Below, piece by piece: positions 15,685-22,287 of a DNA stretch of 27,233 nt; position 1 is the first letter of the stretch, and each line of letters begins with the position of its first letter. Below the pieces are notes generated by a model that ran no database searches, had not been told where the DNA came from, and worked only from the letters and a program-made list of their open reading frames with translations. The position numbers and the translations under genes are program-made. This stretch comes from a virus, in the IMG/VR virus record IMGVR_UViG_3300005826_000034, positions 1-27,233 of that record. One strand, given 5' to 3'.

Positions 15685-17327
15685 TGCGTGAACCTCCCGA
15701 ACTCGCCGCCGACGGTCCAGCCTATGTCCGTGGATGCCAGCGTAGTGCGCGCCACAGCTTCACCGCGCATCCCCACCGCGAGCGTGCGCCCTTCGCCCGT
15801 TACTCCGCGTAACGGCGCAGCAGCCCCTAGCGTGTCCGAGCCCCACACGACGGCATCCCACAATGCCGTGTCCCACTGCCCGGTGGCGCCGGCGGAGAAC
15901 CCGAACGACGGGTTCAACGCGGCGTCCACCTCGTAGTCGTAGACAAACGTAGTTTGAACGGAAACGGGCTGACTGCTTATGAAGTCAGGCCGCGCGAACA
16001 CGCCATACTTGAAACGCCCGGGGGCGCCCAGCGCGAGAAAACCTTGCAACATCTCAAACTTCAGCGTCTCGCCTGCGGGGTTGGCAAATGTCACGTTGTC
16101 GCGACCGGCGTCCATACGCAGAACACGCCCATCCTTCGTACCCACCATCAGGGCGCCAAGCCATGTGTTGAAACACAGCCCGGGAACGCCGCGCCACTCA
16201 CCCCACCCGCCTACGGTCACGTTCAGAACAAACTGCCGGTACACTCCCGTGCTTGACACCGGGATGCTGAGAACCACCTGGCCCTCGTTGGAATTCGGTA
16301 TGATGTCCCACCCGTAGTTCTGACCGTAGGCGTCAACAAGCGCTCGCACGAAGCGCGCTATTTTGTTGTTTTCTTTGCGCCGCTCCTCTCCGAGCTGTGC
16401 AACACCCTTCAACAGCTCGTCCATGGACGTGATGCCGAAATCCGAAATGACCCGCATATTCCCGCCAAACTCGGACGCAATGCGGCGGCCTTTCGGCACC
16501 TGCCCGACGAAGAACGTGCCGACGTTGTTCCACGTCGTGGCTGCTGACGGGTCGGCACCGCGCCACGGGATCACATCGCCCGCGCGCCCTACGGCTACCA
16601 GCAAATCGTCCATACCGGCGCCATCGTCTAGCGTCCAGTTGTAGAGCCCCACCAGGTCGCCACCGTGGCGGAACTTACCGCCGAAGGTGAATTTGGTTGC
16701 TGCGCCACTCTTGGCTCCGACGTCTAGATACCAGCCCGTCGTGCTTGCGCGCTGTGTAAACCACATGCGCTCCTTGTGGATCACGACATGCACTAGCTCG
16801 TCCTCGGGCACTCCCGTGATACCTGGCCGCGCAACCGTCCCCGCTATCGGGTCGTACTCAAACACGCCGTTCTGCTCATCGGTGAAGATGATCACATCGG
16901 TGTCGTTCTGCGCGAAGAAGTGTGCAAACGCGATGTACCCGGCATCGCCGCTTGGGTCAGGCCACGGGAACAACAAGGTAGGCGCTTGATCGTTGTTCGT
17001 TACGTCCCACACACCTTCGATGTTGAACGCAAACAGCTTATCTACGGTGACACCCGCGATGCCCTCGTAGGGCAGAACCGAGCGCACCTCTTGCGCCGCG
17101 CCAGGCCCCGAGCCGATGTTGATCGACCACTCGCGGTGCCCCAACCGCGTCCGCATACCGTACTCAGCCGGGATGAGGTTGTACGAATAGATAGTATTCA
17201 ACGGGTCGTTGCTGGCGATGTTCTGCGTGCCATCCAGACCGTGTACAGGCGCGGGCAGCACGGCGGTCTGCAACTGCGCGCGCTGGCCCTGCACCATCCC
17301 CCGGCGTTTTGCCGCGTGGACCGCCAC
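15681..17327 (-). CDS. Tail nozzle / tail tubular protein B-like (P22 gp10-like)
   Basis: 548 residues from a GTG at 17327 overlapping the previous stop (TAGTG); an alternative start is the ATG at codon 11 (MVQGQRAQLQ). The N-terminal phrase DPLNTIYSYNLIPAEYGMRT and the repeated beta-rich units (LPYEG...DKLFAFN, DTDVIIFTDEQNGVFEYD, RMWFTQ, LCFNTWLGALMVGTKDGRV) fit the beta-propeller-containing tail hub proteins of podoviruses. These close the tail and hold packaged DNA. It follows the adaptor gene directly, as expected for head-tail assembly. I cannot separate a P22-type from a T7-type assignment by reading alone. Confidence 0.7.
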   Translation of the reverse strand: MAVHAAKRRGMVQGQRAQLQTAVLPAPVHGLDGTQNIASNDPLNTIYSYNLIPAEYGMRTRLGHREWSINIGSGPGAAQEVRSVLPYEGIAGVTVDKLFAFNIEGVWDVTNNDQAPTLLFPWPDPSGDAGYIAFAHFFAQNDTDVIIFTDEQNGVFEYDPIAGTVARPGITGVPEDELVHVVIHKERMWFTQRASTTGWYLDVGAKSGAATKFTFGGKFRHGGDLVGLYNWTLDDGAGMDDLLVAVGRAGDVIPWRGADPSAATTWNNVGTFFVGQVPKGRRIASEFGGNMRVISDFGITSMDELLKGVAQLGEERRKENNKIARFVRALVDAYGQNYGWDIIPNSNEGQVVLSIPVSSTGVYRQFVLNVTVGGWGEWRGVPGLCFNTWLGALMVGTKDGRVLRMDAGRDNVTFANPAGETLKFEMLQGFLALGAPGRFKYGVFARPDFISSQPVSVQTTFVYDYEVDAALNPSFGFSAGATGQWDTALWDAVVWGSDTLGAAAPLRGVTGEGRTLAVGMRGEAVARTTLASTDIGWTVGGEFGRFTQ

Positions 17328-18076
17328 TACACGCTGCCGTAGCCCATGTCCGGGATGTTGCCGTATCCCAGGTAGCTAGGCCCCCATGTCCCGCGTCCGG
17401 CGTTCAGCACCGGCGCCGGTATATCGCTGCCCGAGTACATCGCGAACGCCTGGTTGAAATCGTCCTGCGCCTTGGTGGTGTCCCGCCCCTGGGACTCCAA
17501 CAGCTTGAGCTTCACGCACCGCGTGATGAGCAGGCGTGGAAACGTAACGATGTCGCTCGTTACGTCGGCGCGCGACTTGAATGTTTCCGTCGTCTGGTCG
17601 TACGCCCACGCATTGCTGATGTACTCGTACGCAATCTCCAGGTTATCCGGCGGCGGATCTGGAAACAGCTTGATCTGACCCTGCACGATGCGGAACGAGA
17701 GGAGTATGGTGCTGGTGGCGAGATTGCGGCCCTGCAACCGCTGCCAGTCCTGCGGCGACAAGCTGCCGTACACGGGGCGCGCATTCGTGCGGTCCCACAT
17801 GGTCGTTCCGATCATGCGCGCGTAGTCCTCGGGCAGCGCGGTACCCGGCTCGTCCTGGTCGATGATGGTATTGAACGTCGCTTCCGTTTGCAGGTTCTCC
17901 CAATCGAACAGCGCCGTGAGCTCATCGCCAGCGATGTTCAGCAGGTATTTCGCCTGCACGAACCAGTTATCGGGCGAGGCGTACGGATCCGTTACCGGCG
18001 GGTGCCCGGTTTCCGCGGCGACGTTGTTCAGGATGCCCCCCGCCGTGGCCGCCGTCTTGGGTACTTCACGTGCCAT
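17327..18076 (-). CDS. Head-tail adaptor (tail tubular protein A-like)
   Basis: 249 residues; ATG overlaps the previous gene by 11 bp. Characteristic phrases are LLNIAGDELTALFDWENLQ, the segment ALPEDYARMIGTTMWDRTNARP, YGSLSPQDWQRLQ and the beta strand pair FRIVQGQIKLFPDPP / LEIAYEYISNAW. This combination recurs in phage proteins encoded between capsid and tail-nozzle genes. They are thought to form the ring below the portal. The length exceeds P22 gp4 and T7 gp11, with an extra Gly/Tyr-rich C-terminal tail (GYGNIPDMGYGSV). Role by gene order and recognisable phrases; homology not tested. Confidence 0.65.
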   Translation of the reverse strand: MAREVPKTAATAGGILNNVAAETGHPPVTDPYASPDNWFVQAKYLLNIAGDELTALFDWENLQTEATFNTIIDQDEPGTALPEDYARMIGTTMWDRTNARPVYGSLSPQDWQRLQGRNLATSTILLSFRIVQGQIKLFPDPPPDNLEIAYEYISNAWAYDQTTETFKSRADVTSDIVTFPRLLITRCVKLKLLESQGRDTTKAQDDFNQAFAMYSGSDIPAPVLNAGRGTWGPSYLGYGNIPDMGYGSV

Positions 18077-18800
18077 CGGTTACCTCGGCAGTGGTGCGCC
18101 GGCGCGCGCGGCGGCGCGCCACCACCTCGCTCTCCGCAACCGGCGGCGGTGCGGACTCTGCCGGCGCGGCAGGCGTGGGGGCGGGGGCGAGCGCAGCGTC
18201 CAGCGCGGTGTGGGCGATAGTGGGCGCGGAGGCAGCCTCCAACGCGGCGAGGCGTTCCGAGAGCTGCGCGATCAGGTTCTCCTGCGCCACGAGCTTGGCA
18301 TCGCGCTCCGCCAGCGCTGCGTTCAAACGCTCCAGCGGCGCGTCGGACTCGGCGAGCTCCAGCCAGTTCTGTGCGTGCTGCTTGAGCCCCGCAAGACCGG
18401 GAATGCTGGTGATGCTCGAATCCGGCACGTTCGCCAGGTCCTCCACCGTCTTGATCGCCAGGTGCGCGAGCTGGTCAACCATCGAACGGCTGACCTTCGG
18501 CCACTCGCTCAGCGGCGTGCCCTCCTGCGGCATTTCCACGCGCTGTTTGAACGCCGCGTAGTGCCGCGGAAAGCGGGCCTTGTCCCGTGCCGTGGCGGGG
18601 CGCGCGATGGAGTCGTGCGAGCCCGGGGACCGGATGTCGATGTACTCGCAGTCGCGGTAGATCGGGCGCCCGGCGGCCACACTGGCGGCGGTGTCGGGGC
18701 GAGACTTGATGTAGAACTTCACGAGCAGACGCGCATCCAGCGCGTCTTGCGTGTCGGGCATGAAGTCCTCGGGGTTCGCCGTTTCGAGAGTCGGATCCAC
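18066..18800 (-). CDS. Capsid-region protein with helix-hairpin-helix-like segment
   Basis: 244 residues from a GTG at 18800 preceded by GAGGA at an eight-base spacing; the open frame continues to 19271 but that would run across the upstream gene. The N-terminal region (RLLVKFYIKSRPD, YRDCEYIDIRSPGSHDS) is followed by RHYAAFKQ...GTPLSEWP. A helix-hairpin-helix-like segment (~106-150; GLAGLKQHAQNWLE at its end) comes next, then a coiled coil (~150-190), an Ala/Pro-rich linker and a basic tail (ARRRARRR). Similar proteins are often found just after the major capsid gene in phages with this gene order. A DNA-contacting capsid component is possible; function unproven. Confidence 0.6.
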   Translation of the reverse strand: MDPTLETANPEDFMPDTQDALDARLLVKFYIKSRPDTAASVAAGRPIYRDCEYIDIRSPGSHDSIARPATARDKARFPRHYAAFKQRVEMPQEGTPLSEWPKVSRSMVDQLAHLAIKTVEDLANVPDSSITSIPGLAGLKQHAQNWLELAESDAPLERLNAALAERDAKLVAQENLIAQLSERLAALEAASAPTIAHTALDAALAPAPTPAAPAESAPPPVAESEVVARRRARRRTTAEVTDGT

Positions 18801-18834
18801 AGTGTTTTCCTCGTGTGCTGTCAGGTGGGGGCCT

Positions 18835-19227
18835 TCAGGGGACCGCAGTCCAGCCCGCGGCCAGGCTTGCGAGCGTGGCGTTGCCGGCGGGCACCGGGAT
18901 CGTGCCGTCGCCGGCACCGTTGGCTCCCGTGCGAATCGTGGAGTCGGGGAGCGTACCGGCGCTGCCCTCACTGGTGCCCGCCGCGGAGTAGCCGTCGCCG
19001 CCGATGTGCTGGCTGATCTGCCCGGCGCGCGCGTTGCCGAACTGGTCCAGCAGCGTGAACTGCTCGGGCGTGCCCACGACGGCCCCCGCGGCCATGTTGA
19101 TGCCGATGCCGGCGGCGCAGCTGCCCGCGAGATTGGCGCCGTTGGCGAACGACGCGGCGGGCACCTCGGCCTCGCGCGCGGCCTTCGCCGCGTCGTCGAT
19201 GAAGTAGCAGGGATCGAGCTGTGCCAT
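18835..19227 (-). CDS. Small capsid-associated protein, possible decoration protein
   Basis: 130 residues, ATG with AGGAGA five bases upstream. Rich in Gly, Ala and Thr, with a short helical N-terminus (MAQLDPCYFIDDAAKAAREA) and a weakly charged remainder predicted mostly loop/beta. It lies immediately downstream of the major capsid gene and shares a similar leader with it (TGTTTCAACA and AACACC before the ATG). This position is usual for head decoration or cement proteins. No motif proves it. A different overlapping frame continues upstream from 18800 but has no ribosome site until 18800. Confidence 0.55.
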   Translation of the reverse strand: MAQLDPCYFIDDAAKAAREAEVPAASFANGANLAGSCAAGIGINMAAGAVVGTPEQFTLLDQFGNARAGQISQHIGGDGYSAAGTSEGSAGTLPDSTIRTGANGAGDGTIPVPAGNATLASLAAGWTAVP

Positions 19228-19263
19228 GGTGTTCTCCTGGCGTGGAGTGCTGTTGAAACATCA

Positions 19264-19285
19264 CCCGGCACATCCGTGTGCCGGG
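19264..19285 (-). other. Perfect 9-bp stem-loop after the capsid gene
   Basis: CCCGGCACA (19264-19272), loop TCCG, TGTGCCGGG (19277-19285). It lies 17 bp after the major capsid stop on the - strand. There is no T run on that strand, so it is better read as a 3' stabiliser or processing hairpin, or a weak terminator, than as a classical intrinsic terminator. A T run at 19297-19302 belongs to the + strand. Confidence 0.6.
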
Positions 19286-19301
19286 GAGCCTTGGGGGCTT
19301 T

Positions 19302-20309
19302 TTACGCCCCGTTGGCGTCGTAGCGACCCTGGAACGCGCGCCCGGAACAGGTCAGGTTGCCGGCGAAGGCGAGGATCTGGACCACGGCGTCCTGGTTGGT
19401 CGCGTAGCGCCGGTTGGGCGACAGCGGCACCATGTTCCGCGCGCTGTGCGGGCGGTAGTGGATGTAGTTGGTGTTGAGGAAGTACGCCGTGCCGCCCGGC
19501 GCGCCGACACCGCCCGACGCCGCGCTCGGAAAGTACAGGCCGCCGTCCAGCACCACGTCCGCGGTCATGAACTTGACCGTGGTGAAGCCGGCGTCGGCCA
19601 TGTCGGTGTTGCTGAACCGCTGCTGCGCCTGGAGGCTTGCGATGTAGGTGTTCCAGACGGACGAGTCCGCCGGAATCAGGTCGGGCGCGTCGTTGCCCCG
19701 CACCAGTTGCGACCAGAGCAGGTTCCAGAAACCCTGAATCTTCGTCGGGTCCAGGCCATTGGTAGCAGTCTGGTCGCTGACCTTGTTCTGCCAGAAGGCG
19801 AACGTGCCCCCGTCGATGCCGCCGTACGGCGCCGCGGTGGGATCGAGCGGCAGCGCAGCCTCCAAGCCGGTGAGCTGCTTGCCGCCGGCGGCGGTGCCAT
19901 CGGAGTAGATGCCCGCCGTGACGAGGTTCTGCATGGTGGCCTCGGCCACGTTCAGCCGACCTTCCATCAGGTCGATCATGCGCTCCTTGCCCATGTTCTG
20001 GAGCTGTTCCAGTCCACTCAGGATGCAGGGCACCGCGGCCTGCTTGATGTCGAACTCCGCGGCGCTGATCACGTCCGCGACACCAGTCGGCAGCAGATCG
20101 TACCCGCTGTACCAGCCGGCGTTCGTGTTCTCCGCGAAGGTGAGCTCCTGGAGGATCTTGGTGCCGCCGCCGAACGTCTTGATCTTGCCGCGCTGGCTGA
20201 GCCGGCGAAGGATGGCGTTGTTGTTGGTCGTGTTGTCCGCGAGGACGCGCGAACGGTTCTCGATGGTCGTCGCCATGATGGCGTCGTAGTTGGGATTGGC
20301 AAATGCCAT
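19302..20309 (-). CDS. Major capsid protein
   Basis: 335 residues, ATG with AAGGGG upstream. The N-terminus (MAFANPNYDAIMATTIENRS, then LADNTTNNNAILRRL) and the phrase TFGGGTKILQELTFAENTNA followed by GWYSGYD are typical of a group of HK97-fold phage capsid proteins with length near 330. No N-terminal delta domain is fused, consistent with a separate scaffold gene upstream. It forms the icosahedral head. Order scaffold-capsid-small capsid protein supports the call. It appears to have its own promoter (20422-20450) and a hairpin-flanked message, as suits the most abundant virion protein. Confidence 0.85.
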   Translation of the reverse strand: MAFANPNYDAIMATTIENRSRVLADNTTNNNAILRRLSQRGKIKTFGGGTKILQELTFAENTNAGWYSGYDLLPTGVADVISAAEFDIKQAAVPCILSGLEQLQNMGKERMIDLMEGRLNVAEATMQNLVTAGIYSDGTAAGGKQLTGLEAALPLDPTAAPYGGIDGGTFAFWQNKVSDQTATNGLDPTKIQGFWNLLWSQLVRGNDAPDLIPADSSVWNTYIASLQAQQRFSNTDMADAGFTTVKFMTADVVLDGGLYFPSAASGGVGAPGGTAYFLNTNYIHYRPHSARNMVPLSPNRRYATNQDAVVQILAFAGNLTCSGRAFQGRYDANGA

Positions 20310-20395
20310 GGTGTTGACCCCTTGTGTCGGTGTTGAAACAGGCTGTAGCGACCTGCCTACGGCTGGGGTCAGAACGGCTGGGCTTGTGCTGCCGC

Positions 20396-20411
20396 GGGGG
20401 CCTGGGCCCCC
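20396..20411 (-). other. GC-rich stem-loop in the capsid leader
   Basis: GGGGGCC (20396-20402) and GGCCCCC (20405-20411) form a near-perfect palindrome. Relative to the promoter proposed at 20422-20450 it would lie within about ten bases of the 5' end of the capsid transcript, where stem-loops are known to protect messages from decay. Confidence 0.55.
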
Positions 20412-20421
20412 TTTCCGGTGG

Positions 20422-20450
20422 AATCTAGCCTAGTTTCAGCGGGTTGTCAC
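20422..20450 (-). promoter_or_regulatory. Candidate sigma70-type promoter for the capsid gene
   Basis: On the - strand GTGACA (20450-20445, 5/6 to TTGACA), a 17-bp spacer, then TAGATT (20427-20422, 4/6 to TATAAT). The -35 begins right after the scaffold stop codon. Predicted start of transcription near 20415, about 105 bp before the capsid ATG. Confidence 0.5.
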
Positions 20451-20451
20451 C

Positions 20452-21567
20452 TCATCCACCGCCCACTACCGCGTCGTACGCGCGCGCGATGTCGTCGCGC
20501 AGGCTGCCGGTACTCTGCCCCGGCCCCGGGCCTGTGCCTACCTGCCCGTTTGCACGCACCACGTCTGCGGTGGCCTCTTTGCTGGCTACCCTGGCGCCCT
20601 GCTGCATCCGCGCGCGGGAGGCGATCACGCTGGCTACCGCCGGGTTGGCCTGGCACGCGGCCTGATACGCCTGTTCCATGCTGAGCGAGCGGCCCCGCTG
20701 CGCGGCGAGTGACATCAAATCGGCCATGTCGGCGGCCACGTCGGAGAAAAACTCGTGCTTCGGATCCTTGGCGAAAGCGTCCAGCGCGGTCTGGAACTGC
20801 GTCTGCTGCGCCTGAGCTTGCCGCTGTAGCATCTGCTCGATGGGCCGCAGGCGCGCGTCCAGCTCGGGCGGGATGGCCGCCTGGGGCGCCTTGGCGGGCG
20901 CCGCGGCGCCCGGCAGGCTGGCCGATAGCGCGTTGTCGAGCGCGTCCAGATCGACCCCGTAGTGGGCCACCAGCTCCGCGACCCGCTTCGCCTTCTGCTC
21001 CGCGGTGCCCATCTTGAGGACCGAAGCCGTGTTGAGTAGCCGCTCGACGCCCGCCACAGGGTCCGTGATGCCTTCTGAGGCCAGTACCGCCCTGTAGGGC
21101 TCCACAGCTCTCTGGAAGCGCTCCGCGGCCTTCCTGGACTCCGCGGAACCGTTCAGGCCGGCAGTGATGTCCAGCTCGCGACGGTGAATCTCCCGGCGCT
21201 GCGCCTCGGTCAGCTTGTCCCACCCTTCGCGCGCCGCCGGGCGCCAGCCCGCCGGCGGCTTCGCCACGCGCTGTGCCGTCAGGCCCGCGTAGCGTGTGGC
21301 GTCGTCGGGATACGCCTCATCGGCTACGAAAGCGTCGTCGCCGGGCTCGGCGGCGCCGCTGCCGGCGGCGGTTGGGTGGTCGTCGGTTCCGGGCGACGAC
21401 GCTCGCGTGTCAGATACTTCCGTTTCCGCCGCAGCCGCTGCTTGTGATGCCTCCCGCGGCGTATCGTCCTGCCCACTGATTACCTCCTGGCCTGCGTCGC
21501 CTTCTGCCTCCGCGATGGCCGCCTCCAGCGCATCGCGAAGGGACGGGTTCTCCTGTTCAGTTGCCAC
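20452..21567 (-). CDS. Scaffolding protein
   Basis: 371 residues from a GTG at 21567 with AGGAG seven bases upstream, inside the end of the previous gene. It is strongly acidic and Ala/Glu/Asp-rich in the first ~100 residues. The segment KPPAGWRPAAREGWDKL, with QRREIHRRELDI following, is characteristic of many phage scaffolds. Helices and a coiled-coil-like Gln-rich part follow (QMLQRQAQAQQTQFQTAL). Scaffolds direct capsid assembly and then leave the head. The position just before the major capsid gene is standard. No protease domain is visible, so self-cleavage is not predicted. Confidence 0.8.
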   Translation of the reverse strand: MATEQENPSLRDALEAAIAEAEGDAGQEVISGQDDTPREASQAAAAAETEVSDTRASSPGTDDHPTAAGSGAAEPGDDAFVADEAYPDDATRYAGLTAQRVAKPPAGWRPAAREGWDKLTEAQRREIHRRELDITAGLNGSAESRKAAERFQRAVEPYRAVLASEGITDPVAGVERLLNTASVLKMGTAEQKAKRVAELVAHYGVDLDALDNALSASLPGAAAPAKAPQAAIPPELDARLRPIEQMLQRQAQAQQTQFQTALDAFAKDPKHEFFSDVAADMADLMSLAAQRGRSLSMEQAYQAACQANPAVASVIASRARMQQGARVASKEATADVVRANGQVGTGPGPGQSTGSLRDDIARAYDAVVGGG

Positions 21568-21570
21568 AAT

Positions 21571-21912
21571 TCAACTCCTGTGATGGGCTTCGAGGGCACG
21601 CTTGATGCTCTCGATGCGGTGTTCCCGGTCACGCCGGGTGCTGGATCGACGCCGCTCGCTCAGCTCGCGCGCACGCCGCGCAAAATACTCCGCGCCGTTG
21701 TTCTCTCCGTAGTCGCCGTGCAGCGCCACGCCGTGCGCGCGGTTGTGATCGCGCAGTCCGCGGCGGGTCTGGATTACGGAGCCGTCCACCGGCGAAACGA
21801 ACGGCTCGATGTCGCCCACAACAGCCGTGGCCGCCGGCGCCGTGCGGGGGCGCGGAAGTCGCTCGACCAGCTTGCCGGTCACGGAGTCCTGGACCCATGT
21901 CTTGCGCGCCAT
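21571..21912 (-). CDS. Conserved phage head-region protein, unknown function
   Basis: 113 residues; ATG preceded by AAGGAGGT, a full-length Shine-Dalgarno and the strongest in the window. The core reads IEPFVSPVDGSVIQTRRGLR followed by DHNRAHG, a pattern seen in proteins encoded near the portal in many phages. The C-terminal third is a basic helix (RRARELSERRRSSTRRDREHR). The strong ribosome site implies high output, consistent with a virion component, but no role is established to my knowledge. Confidence 0.65.
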   Translation of the reverse strand: MARKTWVQDSVTGKLVERLPRPRTAPAATAVVGDIEPFVSPVDGSVIQTRRGLRDHNRAHGVALHGDYGENNGAEYFARRARELSERRRSSTRRDREHRIESIKRALEAHHRS

Positions 21913-21924
21913 CGTGTACCTCCT

Positions 21925-22287
21925 TCAGCGCCGCGGACGGATGTGCCGCGCCTGCGGCGGCGGCACCGGGCACCCGCAGTGCAAACAGCGCACGGGGCGC
22001 GGCACCGGAAGGCCGTCACCGTCAAGCGGCGTCATCTGGCCGATGTTCTGCTGCGGCAGTGGGCGCACGGGCAGGTAGAACGCCTCGCCGTCACACGCGA
22101 CGTGGTAGTAGGCGAACTCGGGCCGGCGGACGGTGGGCGCGTCGTCTCGCGCCGGCACCGGTGCAGGCACCAGGCGCACATCCAGGACCCCTACGGCAAG
22201 CGGCGGCACGGGTGGCCCGGAGTCCACGATGTCGGCGGCGTCAGGCACCACCGGTACCGTACCGCGCGGGCTGCGTTTACGTGTCAT
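21925..22287 (-). CDS. Hypothetical Pro-rich protein with CxxCxC
   Basis: 120 residues; the ATG overlaps the portal stop by 11 bp. The first half is rich in Pro, Val and Asp. The centre has an aromatic beta-like stretch (EFAYYHVACDGEAFYLPVRP). The C-terminus carries RCLHCGCPVP before a basic tail, a possible half zinc ribbon. Located between portal and scaffold; no family recognised. Confidence 0.55.
   Translation of the reverse strand: MTRKRSPRGTVPVVPDAADIVDSGPPVPPLAVGVLDVRLVPAPVPARDDAPTVRRPEFAYYHVACDGEAFYLPVRPLPQQNIGQMTPLDGDGLPVPRPVRCLHCGCPVPPPQARHIRPRR

Noticed and set aside
18801-19271. N-terminal extension of the 244-residue gene to an ATG at 19271
   Set aside because: It overlaps the whole 130-residue gene, which has a strong ribosome site, and its translation is Arg/Pro/Ser-rich without structure. 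GTG 18800 has a well-placed GAGGA.
19286-19302. + strand intrinsic terminator (AGCC/GGCT stem with T5) near the capsid end
   Set aside because: Only four base pairs and no + strand gene to terminate there; more likely part of the capsid 3' region.
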